From the NCBI RefSeq assembly GCF_002999335.1, contig NW_020312369.1, positions 248,001 to 312,000 of the forward strand: a DNA stretch of 64,000 nt. Direction: 5' to 3'. The translations under genes were made by a program, and so were the position numbers. This document shows, one piece after another, positions 30,944 to 42,199 of this stretch. The notes below the pieces were generated by a model. The model was not told the origin of the DNA and did no database searches. It was given only the letters and a program-made list of their open reading frames with translations. Numbering within the stretch: the first letter of the stretch is position 1; each line of letters opens with the position of its first letter. This stretch comes from Cyclospora cayetanensis (taxonomy: Eukaryota; Apicomplexa; Conoidasida; Eucoccidiorida; Eimeriidae).

Positions 30944-33008
30944 ATGGTGTCACTTACCGCATTTTTCCGAGCGTCTTTGCCGCGCTTCTCGGGAGGCGCT
31001 GCCAAACCCAAGTGGTCCGTTGATAGGCAACAGCTCTTCGGCGCAGCAAGGGCAGATAAGCACCACTACGGCGAGCATCCTACATACAACCACTTTCTCC
31101 TCTTCATTAGGGGGCTTAGACCTGCGCTGGAAGAAGCCGCAGAGTCTACAGCTCAAGTCATCGGAAATGCAACGCGAGCCGTTTGGCTTCCCACCAAAAC
31201 ATTCGTGCAAAAACACAACCCTGACCTCAGATTGGTATGTCTTGAACCTCAGCGCCCCCTCAAAGCCCAGTGGCTGCATGCGTACGAGGATTGATCATCG
31301 ATTGCTGGCAAACCTCACGAGGCACGCAAACGTCCACGCGCAGCAGCTCTGACACTATTCAGGCGCTTTGTAGGGGGGTGTATGCATGTATGCATGTAGG
31401 TATGTGTCTACATGTGTGTGTATATGTCTACGTGTGTATGTATGTATGTGTCTACGTGTGTATGTATGTATATGTCTACGTGTGTATGTATGTATATGTC
31501 TACGTGTGTATGTATGTATGTGTCTACATGTGTACGTATGTATGTGTCTACGTGTGTATGTATGAATGTATGTGTATACTTGTGTATGTATGCATATATG
31601 TGTCTACTTGTGTATGTATGCATGCATGTGCATGTGTATGTGTCTACGAGTGTGTGTATGTATGTATATATGTATGCATGCACGTGTGTACATGTCTCCT
31701 TGGGTATGTTTGTGCGTGTGTTTGCTGCAGCAACTCGTGGCGCTGTCTTCTTTCTTTGCGACGTCCATGTTTATCACGGGTTGCTTGAACGACACGTTTC
31801 AGAAGATAGTGGTGCGTTTAAGGCCCTTGAAGTCTAAGAGACGGGTTGGGGAGTAGAGTCTTTCTCAGCGATGCTTTCTGCGAAGAGCTATCTTTTGCGT
31901 GTGCTCTCCATGTCGATCGCGTCGCGTGCTCTTGCTTGCTGGAATCCCCTGTCTTCGCCTTCGAGCAGCGCGCCTACAGCAGCGGAAGGGGTGTGTGGGG
32001 CTGGCTGGACAGTTCGTGTCATCGTGCTTGTGCATGCAGTGCGTGTGTGTGCGTGTGTGTGCGTGTGTATTTTTACCTATGCATATATATATATATGCAT
32101 GTTTTTGCATGCGTGTTTTCTTTGCGCGTGTGGCGAACTAGGACCTAACGTCTTTGCTAGAGCACCGCGCTGCTGGGGAGCTTGAGAGGGAAGGTTTCTG
32201 GCAGACTGCAGAACAAGAGCGAGAAGGGAGGCAGCAGCAGCTGCAGCAGCAGCAGCAGCGTTTGGAGAGCTGCTGGTTGTCAGCTATTGCAGCGGCCACG
32301 TCGGCAAAAGACTTTGGGGTTCTTTGCGATCGGCTGGAGCTCGCGAGCGAAGCGGATTCGAAGCTGGAGCTCGCGCAAGACAGCGCGCAAAAGCGTCACG
32401 GAGCAGGTGTCGCGGGTAAGCCTGTCGAGTGTCTTCCTCCAATCAGATGGAGGTTCGAGATGATGCCTTACGGGGCAGACAGTCCGGATGCACATGCCTT
32501 TCCCACCCCAAGCCACGAGCAGGTGAGGCTTTTTCTTTCGCAGTCGAGTCTGGATGCGTGGCTTGCAAGCCACGCTGCGTTGAGGGAGGGCGCGCGACGG
32601 ACTGCCCGTGTATTTCGCCTTGAGGAGTCTCTCTGTTCTCTCTCTCTGTCTGCGTGTGGCGCTCTCGCGCAGCCGCTGCGCGCCTTTTCTTTATCCTTCA
32701 CGTCAAACAATCTCTCTGGCAACTGGGGAGACTACGTCAACAGGCGAGACCTAGAACCCTGCCTCGCGTCAATGCGAGCCTTGGTTTATTTCGAATGGAT
32801 TTTGCGAGAAGTTTGGGGGGGGGGGAGGGGGCGGCACTTGGCGATATTTCCCACGTTTTTCTGCAGCAGGGCGGGCTCCCCTGTCTTCTCAACGCCTGGC
32901 AATGTGTGCGATTTCTGCGCATTTCCTTCCAGGCAGGATAACAAGGGAGCGATCATGCGCCCTTCAAGGGTGATGTTCACGGATGTCTTCATTCCGACCA
33001 CCAAATAA
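30944..33008 (+). CDS. Unrecognised multi-exon protein
   Basis: Exon 1 30944-31234 (ATG, 97 codons, ends TTG/GTATGT), exon 2 from about 31731 (QLVALSSFFATSMFITGCLN...), exon 3 from about 32141 (DLTSLLEHRAAGELERE...) to about 32520, a probable exon from about 32673 (PLRAFSLSFTSNNLSGNWGDYV...RALVYFEWILREV), and a last exon of about 20 codons ending IPTTK at 33008. Exon 1 starts with a basic, hydrophobic MVSLTAFFRASLPRF, which could be a mitochondrial presequence; exon 2 contains one short hydrophobic helix. Exon 3 carries a CAG run (poly-Gln). I do not recognise any family. Normal residue variety and phase-compatible GT-AG borders argue that it is a real gene. Upstream exons may exist. Confidence 0.5.
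31380..31715 (+). repeat. GTGTCTACGTGTGTATGTAT minisatellite in intron 1 of the unknown gene
   Basis: Units of about 20-24 bp combining TGTCTACGTG with TGTATGTATG, head to tail for about 330 bp. It is sense-strand G/T-rich, like the NAPRT intron array but with a different, CTACG-containing unit. Confidence 0.85.
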
Positions 33009-34255
33009 ACGCCACCCAGGGGGTTTCGCGTAGGATCCTTGCACTGTTTAGCAGTGCCCAGTGCGAGGCTGTTGCTCTGAGTGCTCGCCCTGCAGGGCCC
33101 TCCCGTAGTGCCGTACACAGCAGCTCTTTGCGAGCATGCATGCATGCATGCATGCATGCAAAGAGTCGAAGGCCTTCGTTCTTGAGGGCTTGGGACTGAC
33201 TGCGTGGGCTCCTCACCCTCTAGGGGCCTCTGGAGTGCTGCTCGCATTTCGAAGCGTGAGCCGCTGGCAAGATTTAATCTCAGACTCCCGTTCTTCGTTT
33301 CGAAGCGCCGCGCATGGGGGGCGACCGGCTATCTCGACACTCTACGTGAACTCAGATGCGCGTTTTTGCCCATGCACGTACCCGTTTCTGCACGTCGAAA
33401 CAGTCTCCCACTAAGGGCATGAAACTGGGGATCTAGGGACCCTCAACGGAGCTCTTACAGCGACACAAGCGACACAGTAAAGTCTCGGGCGCTGTGAAAC
33501 GGAGAGCTGGAGTCAGGTAGCAGGACGTCGTCTTAAAGGCTTTAGGCGTACGGTTACGTAGGGTTGGTCTACTAATGTGGGTCTTAATCCTCTTTTGTGG
33601 CTCAAAATATGAATTTCTGCCACTCGTTCTCGCACAGTCGCTGAGAGTCGTCCGCAGTTGTACAGACACCGCAGTATCGGCAGGGGGCGCGCGTGACTGG
33701 CTGCCCCTCTATTTCCTTTCTTTACCCCGAAATACCGAGTTTACCCGTTGTTGTGGGAATGAAATCACGGAAGAGATGAAGAAAAACCTTCCCGCTGCCT
33801 CCAGCGTTCTCCTTCCGAGGGGTGCCGCAGTCTTCCCGCGGGAGAGACGTCAGTCAAGGGGCCTCTTCAAGGGGCCCAATGGGGCTTTTACGCGTTCCCC
33901 GGGGTCTTTGATTTTTTGATCGTCCACGTATTTTCGAGCCGACAACGAGTTTTGCCTCAATGTCTCTCGCTTGCGCCGTGCCGGAGCGTTGTCTGCTCCC
34001 CTGCCTCCCCCGGTTTTGGAATTGTGTCGGGTTGCAATTCCCCTGTCTACGTTCTGCAGCTTGAGGGTTGGTGTCTGAAGGGCGCTGGTTCGAGGGTTTG
34101 GCTGTAACCTTGGGGCAGAAGCTCCCAACCTGCGGGGGCAGCCGTTCTGTTTCCCTCTTTGAAGCTGAGCAGCACCCTCAGCGCAAGTTGCCTCTTCCCT
34201 GCTTCCTCGCAGCTGAACGAGGGCGGCATTCTCGCCGCTTCCCTTTCCCCTAAAA
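33009..34255. other. Intergenic, promoter side of the MFS transporter
   Basis: No gene supported. A pure (GCAT)n run of about 30 bp lies at 33134-33162, a GCATGC-type motif. The remainder is unremarkable, with a short G/C-rich GGGGCC patch near 33860-33900. Confidence 0.45.
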
Positions 34256-35277
34256 ATGGGGGTTGCGCGCAGCGACGGCCTCGAAATGCCACCCCTTCAT
34301 CCGCGCGCGTCTCCTGGTTCTGAACTGAGGGGGGCCCCTAGGAGGGCAGCTTCCGGGGGGGGGGGCCCCCCCAAGGAGGTCCACGGCTCGTGGCGTCGCG
34401 CGGCGGCCGCTTGCTTGGGGAAAACGTGTGGCAGCGATTCAGAAAAACGCCTCCTCCTGCGAACTACGTGGGCGTATGCTGCGCTTCATGGAGCTACAGA
34501 TCAGGCTCTGCCTGCAGCGTACAAAGCGCTTGAACTCCAACTAGGACTGAGCCCTACCGCCCTCGGCTCAGCCAGCTCCCTCTCTCGCCTTGCGCATGCA
34601 GCAACGTGCCCTCTCTGGGGAGTGCTGGTAGACAGCTGGGACGGAGGGCTTGTTCTCAGCCTCACTGCAGGCGCGTGGGGTGTCTCGACAGCGCTGCTGG
34701 GGGGCCTCACTGCGCAGTGGCACCTGCTGCCGCTGATGCTCCTCTCGGGAGTCTTCATGGCGGCTATGGGCCCTGTCACGCAGAAACTGCTGGCAGAAGC
34801 CGCAGCAAGGGGTGCTATCGGAGCTGCATTCGGAACTATGTCTTTCGTTCAAAGTCTTGGAAGGATGCTTGCACTCATGAGCATCACCTCCTTGGCAGCG
34901 ACTCCCATCTGTGGAATCATGGTGCGCATTCGAACCAGCGGCAGCAACTTGCGCTTTCGGGTGTACACGCAGCTTCTGGGACTTTCAAAAAATTTCAAAA
35001 ACCTGGGGTGTCTAGACTCTCTTTTTTTTTCTTTGTTTCTCTATCTGTTTCTTTGTTTCTCTATCTGTTTCTTTGTTTCTCTATCTGTTTCTTTGTTTCT
35101 CTATCTGTTTCTTTGTTTCTCTATTTATTTCTTTGTTTCTCTATCTGTTTCTCTATCTGTTTCTCTATCTGTTTCTTTGTTTCTCTATCTGTTTCTCTGT
35201 TTCTCTATCTATTTCTTTGTTTCTCTATCTGTTTCTCTGTCTCTCTCTCTCTCTCTCTGTTTCTCTCTCTCTCTGTA

Positions 35278-35319
<42 letters not shown>

Positions 35320-38300
35320 GACCCCCATTCCACGTCTGAAGATGCCATTCCCCGAATTTTTAGATTCCTCTCGCTTCTTGGCGTGTCTGCTGTGTGTCGG
35401 GTTGATGTTTGCCAATCCTCAACCGAGCGGCCTTCAGCAGCACTCTGCCTCTAGACCTCTTTTGCATCTGATTGCTGCTTTTTCAGGGTTGGCGCTTCGC
35501 ATTTGTACTAATTGGCGTCTCGGGAATAGCCCTCGCAGTCTTCAGCAGAAAATCGCTAACGCTCGATGAGCCTACGCAGCTTCCAGGGGAGTCTTTCTCG
35601 ATCTTCTCTGGGGCCGTTCGCCTCAAGACCAGGTGGCAAACCGTCAAGGAGTTGCACTATGTACTCAAAAACAAGAGCTTTTGGCTTATGCTCCTCATGG
35701 TAATAACTCTAGAGAGAGAACAGAGAGAGAGCCGCTAACGCTCCAAAGAACGCCCTCCTGCAGCACATGCCTTCTTCCCCATGCGCCTCTTTCCTCCACC
35801 GATTGTTTAATAATAAGCCTCAGTCCAAACCTTCACTCCCGACTCAAAATGCAGCGATATCGTGTGCATACAAGCCCCTGAGATACCCTTTACAGCCGCA
35901 GCTGGCCTAACCACCCCCCACCAAAACATCAACACAGCCTTCACCCGCACCTCCTTTCATGGGGCCTGCATGCATGCATGTCTGCATGCACATATACACA
36001 TATATATATGTACTTTTGTGTGCACGTACTTGGGCATTTGCGTGTGAAGGTGTGCGAGAACGTAGGGGTCCTTTTCCTGCATACTTTTATTGCATTCTTA
36101 TGGCCCTGTGGTTGTGCCTCCTTAGACTGCATTTACTTGTGCGAACATATACGTATTTATATTGCATGCTAGTGCCTACTTAGACTGCATTGATTTTGAC
36201 TGCATGAACTTTGACTGCATGGACTTTGACTGCGTTTACGTAGACTGCATTTACGTAGACTGCATTAACTTTGCCTGCATTAACTTTGACTGCATAAACT
36301 TTGACTGCATTAATTTTGACTGCATGGACTTTGACTGCATGGACTTTGACTGCGTTTACGTAGACTGCATTAACGTAGACTGCAATAATTTTGACTGCAT
36401 TTACTTGTGCGAACATATACGTATTTATATTGCATGCTAGTGCCTACTTAGACTGCAATAATTTTGACTGCATTAATTTTGACTGCATTAATTTTGACTG
36501 CATTGATTTTGACTGCATTAACTTTGACTGCATTAACTTTGACTGCATTAATTTTGACTGCATGGACTTTGACTGCATTAATTTTGACTGCATTGATTTT
36601 GACTGCGTTTACTTGTGCGATTTTTTACGCGCGTAGGGGATTCTTAACGGCATGCCTCGCAGCGCATTGGGGTTTATGCCGATGTGGCTGCAGTATTGCG
36701 GCTTAGGCGGCTTTGAGGCCTCTTCAGTGGTATCAGTTTCTTTAGTTTCTGCAATGTGCATCGCCCCCTTTGTAGGACGAGCAACGGACTGGGTTCACAG
36801 CCGCTTCCCACGGCAGGGTCGAGCTGCTGTGGCGCAACTGGCGATTCTCTTGCGCTGCCTTCTCATGACCATCATGCTAAGGAGCATCGACAGGGTGCCA
36901 AGCAGTCTGTGGAGCTTCCTTTCTGTCTCCTGCCTCATTGGACTGCTGGCGGGATGGCCAGGAGTTGGCGTCAATCGCCCTGTGCTCGCAGAAATTGTTG
37001 CCGACGCGCATAGAGCCACCGTCTTCAGCCTCGTGAGCAAAGAGTCTCTCTTCTCGATGAAAAGCTCTCAATAGGTTCCCTAGTAGGCTATTCAGGTAGA
37101 GTGTGTCGCGATGGCTGCGCATCGGGAAGAAGGGAGAGCCCTCTCTTCTCCCCTCCCTCCCTCTCCAGAAACCGCCAGCCCGAACCATTTGCCAGTGGTA
37201 CTCGATCTGCGTGCATATGTGCACATTTGTACTTGTGTGCGTGTACTTGTGTCTAGTTGTGTGTGTATGTGTGTGTGTGCGTATTTGTGTGTATGTGTCT
37301 GTGTGTGCGTATTTGTGTGTTTCTATATTTGTGCGTGTATGTACTTGTGTTTATTTGTGTATTTCTGTATTTGTGTATTTCTACATCTGTGTAAATTTGT
37401 GTGTATGTGTGCGTATTTGTGTGTTTCTATATTTGTGCGTGTATGTACTTGTGTCTATTTGTGTATTTCTGTATTTGTGTATTTCTATATTTGTGTAGAT
37501 TTGTGTGTATGTGTGTGTATTTGTGTGTTTCTATATTCGTGCGTGTATGTACTTGTTTCTATTTGTGTATTTCTGTATTATGTATTTCTACATTTGTGTA
37601 TATTTGTGTATTTCTACACTTGTGTGTATTTGTGTATATTTGTGTATATTTGTGTGTATTTGTGTGTGTGTATTTGTGTGTGTTTCTGTATTTGCGCGTG
37701 TATGGGGGGTTGGTTCAGGTGTCGACGACGGAGGCAGTGGGGGCCGCGTTGCTGGGGGCCCCCCTGGTAGGTTTGCTTGCGGAGAGGGCCTTCGGGTACG
37801 TTCCCCCCGCTAAGAAGACGGTGGGGGCCCCCCAGGGGGCCCCCCGGGGGGGCCCCCAAGACGGCCTTTCAGTCGCCGCGTCTTCTCTGGAGGCGGCCGA
37901 CAATGCGGAGGCGCTCAGCAGTGCGTTGCTGTTGACGACGGTGGGACCGTGGCTGCTGTCGATTTTTTTGTACTTTGTTCTCATGGTGACATACCGGAGA
38001 GACAGACGAGCAGCGTTGCGGCTGCAGCAGCAGCGGCGAAGCGCAGGAGCAGCCAGCGCCTTCCCAGATCTCGAAGTGGGGCCCCTCGAGGACGAAGACG
38101 GGGACAGCGACTTCGAACTCGTTGACCCCACGGGGGCCCCCATGGGGCCCCCTGCAGGGGGGGGGGGCCCCCCCTGGGAAGACAGGCCCCGCAGAGGGGG
38201 GCGCTTTCCCTACTACATCAAGGTGGCCTCGAGTAAGGGGGCATCGAATGAGGCAGAGGAAGAAGAAGGCGCCGCGTGCCCTCCTCTAGCAGTAGTCGCT

Positions 38301-38405
38301 GCGGAGGAGGAAGGTAGCTTTCCTGCCGCTGAGTCGTCTGCTGCTGCTGGTGCTGCAACAGACGATGCAGTTGCTGCTGTTGCTGCTGCTCCTCCGGTCC
38401 GTTGA
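34256..38405 (+). CDS. Major facilitator superfamily transporter
   Basis: Four exons with clean phase-0 junctions: 34256-34921, 35487-35699, 36637-37032 and 37719-38405, together 653 residues. The joined protein has about ten to twelve hydrophobic helices. Exon 1 holds four to five, with the loop GVLVDSWDGG resembling the MFS loop motif G-x-x-x-D after helix 2; exon 2 starts GWRFAFVLIG; exon 3 carries LGFMPMWLQ, PFVGRATDW and WPGVGVNRP; exon 4 completes the C-terminal helices and ends in a long acidic, Ala-rich cytosolic tail. MFS proteins carry small solutes across membranes; the substrate cannot be told. The Gly/Pro coding runs GGGGGCCCCC in exons 1 and 4 are unusual. All three introns are packed with different tandem repeats. 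The family is secure by topology and motif, the substrate unknown. Confidence 0.85.
35020..35320 (+). repeat. CTCTATCTGTTTCTTTGTTT tandem array and (CT)n in MFS intron 1
   Basis: A 20-bp pyrimidine-rich unit repeated about ten times, then degenerating through CTCTATCTGTTT into (CT)n. It is pyrimidine-rich on the sense strand and lies inside intron 34922-35486. Confidence 0.95.
36130..36620 (+). repeat. TTTTGACTGCATTAA 15-bp minisatellite with 270-bp higher-order repeat in MFS intron 2
   Basis: About 26 copies of a 15-bp unit (TTTGACTGCATTAAT and variants with CATGGAC, CGTTTACGTA). A longer spacer (ACTTGTGCGAACATATACG... through AGTGCCTACTTAGACTGC) occurs at about 36132 and again at about 36402, and begins again at about 36612, giving a higher-order period near 270 bp. 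Being 15 bp, the unit stays open in frame on both strands and produces spurious FDCIN repeats. Confidence 0.95.
37210..37705 (+). repeat. GTGTATTTCTATATTTGTG array in MFS intron 3
   Basis: About 500 bp of G/T-rich phrases (TGTGTATTTGTGTGTTTCTATATTTGTGCGTG). A block of about 110 bp starting TGTGTGTATGTG is itself repeated two to three times. It fills the intron 37033-37718. Sense-strand A content is low. Confidence 0.9.
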
Positions 38406-39119
38406 TCCTGTCTCTAGAGTGCACGAGCTCAGAAACTGAGGCCCTCCTCCCAAGCAACGCACGTCGGAGGGAGACAGAAGGGCGGCGAATCCGTCAGGAA
38501 AGCCTCCCATCATCGCCCTAGCAGACTTTCTTTGGTGGCTTCATGAACGCAGTGCCGTTTAGGCTTTTTCCGAGTGGCTCGGCCTGCTCTGCACTGAAGC
38601 CTTTAGGTTTAGAGGCGAGTTGCGGCTCGGAGAGACGGGAGCGCCTTGCGAAGTTTCTCTTGAGTTGAGGCTCCGGGTGCGGTGCGGTGTCTGTACCTGG
38701 CAGCGTACTGCCGTACAAAAAATTCCGACCCTCCCTCCCTCCCTGCCCCCACACGTACGGGGTAGATGTATAAACGCATTCTCTGGGGGTTCTACGCAAC
38801 TCCCTGCTGCTCGAAAGGTATAAAGAACCTTCAGCGGAAGACGCTGGTCAAGGCCCCTCCTGGTCGCGCGCATAACTTCTCACAACTCCACTTCCTACCC
38901 TCGCTTGCCCCTGCTGCCCCCTATTCGGTCGCCTGCCTAATCTAGCGCTAAAATATACACGTGAGCTCTTGGATAGATGATACAGACACCGTCAGGCTTC
39001 TTCCCCCTGAGCCTCTGGTTGTCGGGGAGGAGGTTCCCCATGCGCATGCACCAAAAAAGCCACTAAACAAACAACAAAGCAGCAGCTGCACTGCGCAGCT
39101 GCATCTAGGGAGTGCTCTC
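38406..39119. other. Tail-to-tail intergenic region
   Basis: 3' flanks of the MFS gene (+) and the low-complexity membrane protein gene (-). No gene, RNA or strong repeat is seen. Confidence 0.5.
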
Positions 39120-40508
39120 TCAATCACAAGGCAGCAGCAGCTCCTGACTCCGAAGACACTGGCCGCCTATAGGCCGCAGCGGCAACATCGGCTGCTCTTG
39201 CTGCTGCTCTTGCTGCTTAAGCGCTCGCTGCTCCTCCAGCAGCTTGAGCAGCAAAGTCGCGCTTTTGTTACACGGAAGCCACAGGCACGGCACGCACCCG
39301 AGCGGCATCAAAGAGACGAAGATGCCTCCAATCAGCCACAAAAAGGAAGTACTAGCGTCGCCAGCAGCTGCTGGGGAGCAAGCAGCAGCAGCAGTCCCCA
39401 TAGCACCCCCCGTCGTGCCGTGAAGCCACCCCCCCCTTAGAGATCCTCGCGATGTCTTTGAGAGACCATCAAGCTGCTGCTGCTGCTTTTTCGCTTGCTC
39501 TTGCTCCTGCTCTCGCTTCTCTGACGAAGGAGGCAACTCCCCACAGAATGCATTCGTGCGTCCAAGAACGCTCGACTTTGCAAGGGGATCGACAAATGCA
39601 GCGGAAGCACCGGGAGCAGCAGACGGAGAGTTTCCAGAGATCACAAGGGAGGCTGCAGCAGGCTGAATTTCCGCGGCAGCTGCTGTCAAGACGGGCGCGT
39701 CGCGCTGTGCTGTGGGGGACGCCTGTGTCTGTACACTTGCAGAAGCAGCAACAGCTCTCACGGCTGCTGCCGTATCGGCTACAGCGTCTCGAACTGCAGC
39801 AGAGTCTCTCCGGAGAGCGACGTCTTTCCCCCTAGCCCCCCCTGCGCCTTCAATGCCAGAACCTCCAGCTGAAGTCGCTGCAGCGGCTGCTGTCTTTTCA
39901 GCAATTCGAGTCACAGCCCATGCAGCAGGTGCCTTGGGATCACTCAAAGGCACTGCTAATACTGCTGTTTCTGCTTTTGCTTCTGCTGTTTCTGCTTTTG
40001 CTGCTGCTGTTTCTGCTTTCACTGCTTCTGATGCTTCTGCTTTCACTGCTTCTGATGCTTCTGCTTTTGCTGCTGCTGTTTCTGCTCTTGCTTCTGATGC
40101 TTCTGCTTTCACTGCTTCTGATGCTTCTGCTTTTGCTTCTGCTGTTTCTGCTCTTGCTGCTGCTTTTGCTGCTGCTTTTGCTTCTGCTTTTGCTTCTGCT
40201 GTTTCTGCTGCTTCCACTCCAAGAGCAACTCCAGAAACATCTCCAGAACGTGCAGCATGATCCGTCAAGACCGACTCCGGCTGCTCCCCTTGCTTGGGGG
40301 AGGCCTCCTCAGCCTTCGGAGTCGAATGCGGAGGCTGCTGTTGCTGCAGTTGCAGCAGCATCAGCTGCTGCTGCTGCGTCAGAGGTGGCGCAACACTAAA
40401 CAAAAATGCAAAAGTTGCAGGGGCCGAGGCTGCCAAAAGCACCGCATTGCACCCCACAAGCAGATACAGTAAAACCCGCTTGCTTCCGCAGGTGCTGCTG
40501 CTGCTGCT

Positions 40509-40567
<59 letters not shown>

Positions 40568-41435
40568 ATGAGCTGCTGCTGCTGCTGCTGCTAACATCAT
40601 GACCGCCGTACAAGAAGGCGTGGCCAGAGAGGCTATGCAGCAGCACCAAAAGTAAGTAACAGCAACTGAAAAAGTCAATAGGCTCACCAGAACGCATAAA
40701 ACTCCATACAAGCAAAAGTACAAACAGCATTAGCGACTCCCGGCAATGCTGGTGCAGTTCGCTGTGCAACATCACCATCTGATCCTGCTGCTGCTGCATG
40801 AGCTGCTGCTGCTGTTGCTGCACGAGCTGCCGCTGCTGGAGCAGTTCGGCAGCCGTGGGGATAAGCGTCTCACATGCTGTCGTTTCGCCAGGAGACAACT
40901 CGCTACACCCCTTGCTGCTGACGCTCTTGTTGCTGCTTCCACTGAGGCTAGGGATGTCATAACGGCTCGTTGAAGCGTCTACTGGTACAAGGACCTTGAG
41001 GAGATCGCTGCTGCTGCTGTTGGTACTGCCGCTGCTGCTGCTGTCGATACTGCTGCTGCTGTTGATACTGCCGCTGCTGTTGATACTGCCGCTGCTGCTG
41101 CTGTTGATACTGCTGCTGCTGCTGCTGTTGATACTGCTGCTGCTGCTGAGTAAAGGGCGCCGCAAGAAGGAACTCTCGTGGTTGTACGCGGAAACACTGT
41201 TGCTGCTGCAAGTTTTGCTGCTGAGCCGTGCGGCAGTATTTTTTGCGCCAGCCGGGAAACGCGTCGGTTGCTGGTTAAGTACCAGGCGCTGTGGGAGTGT
41301 CTCCGCAAGAGCAGGAGGTGCTGCCGCTGCTGCTGCTTCTGTCTCTGCCGTTTCGTGCGTTCCACCTTTTCTAATACAAGAATGGTTCGCACGGGGGGTA
41401 CCCCTGGGGCCCCCATGGGGCCCTTCTGACCTCAT
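39120..41435 (-). CDS. Low-complexity putative membrane protein with Gln/Ser/Ala-Glu-Lys repeats
   Basis: Continuous minus-strand frame of 771 codons from the first in-frame ATG at 41435; the frame stays open a further 60 codons upstream without ATG. It contains poly-Ser/Asn, poly-Gln, a Ser/Cys run, and a long imperfect AEAKAEA(S/T)EA repeat (40000-40200) with coiled-coil-like spacing. Between these lie three hydrophobic stretches: LMLFVLLLVWSFMRSG with FFSCCYLLLVLLH (about 40630-40735), RVLLYLLVGCNAVLLAAS...FAFLFSV (about 40400-40470), and FLWLIGGIFVSLMPLGCVPC (about 39280-39340). CAG-derived runs on the sense strand fit coccidian coding style. No known family. The mixed hydrophobic segments argue against pure chance, but a frame this rich in repeats can be open by accident and introns cannot be excluded. 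Confidence 0.5.
40490..40594 (-). repeat. CTGCTG / CATGAG tandem units (poly-Ser coding)
   Basis: A unit of about 27-30 bp (CTG repeats plus CATGAG) repeated three to four times within the membrane-protein frame, coding a Ser/Cys run on the minus strand. Shorter relatives lie at 40795-40830. Confidence 0.85.
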
Positions 41436-42199
41436 CTGTGAGGGTTTTAGGGGCCCCCATAGAGGCTCTGTAGCATGGATTTCGCGGTGAATTAGCCAGA
41501 AGAAAGTGACTTTATACTGGAAGGCTGGGCTTTTAGGCGTTTGCAGGAGGCTCAAGGGGGCTATATATGCATGTGTGCAGACAATCGGCTCGTGTAACAA
41601 GTGCTGTACATACACCGCGCACTGCCGCTGCGGCAGCAGCCGCGGGCAGAGAAAAGCGCTGCCTTTTTTGGGGCCTCCGCAAGTGAGAGCATGCGAAGAC
41701 GCAAGTCAAAAAAAGATTATGCGACAGTAGCTGGAGCAAAAGAACCACACAGGCTGCGACGGCTGTCTGTGTCTGCTGCTAGGCTGCTACTTTTGACACA
41801 GCAGCCTAGCAGCCGCGCATGCAGCGGCTGCGGCCAAGGGGGTTGTGGTTTTCGAAATGTGTTCCCGCAATGGTATTTTCACAGAGTTTCTCTCTCTGTG
41901 TCTGTATTATGGGCTCTTTTGCTCACAGCGAATTGGCTAGAAGCAGCGACGCCCGAACACTGCGGCTGCAACGGCACCGTCGGAGGCAGCAGCAGCCGCA
42001 ACACCAACGGCAGCGGCAGCTGCACAGCAACCGTTTCAGCCGTTTGGTGTTTCCACCACCCTTCTTCTGCTTCTACACGGTGTACTGCATTCGCGGGCAG
42101 CCCCTTAGTGGAAGACTGCTCCTTGAGCACGCAGTTCTTGTTGCTGCTGCTGCTGCAGCACCGGCCGCCTCTTCCGCAGCACTTTGAAGCGCAGGACGG
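41436..42199. other. Head-to-head intergenic region upstream of PRP17
   Basis: Divergent promoters of the low-complexity gene (-) and PRP17 (+) are expected here. A plus-strand frame (41601-42464) runs through it and into the first PRP17 exon in another frame; I treat it as chance because it overlaps proven coding sequence. Confidence 0.4.

Noticed and set aside
36162..36706. Repeated FDCIN / LTALI open frames on both strands
   Set aside because: Product of the 15-bp period of the intron minisatellite; the MFS exons on either side join in phase without it.
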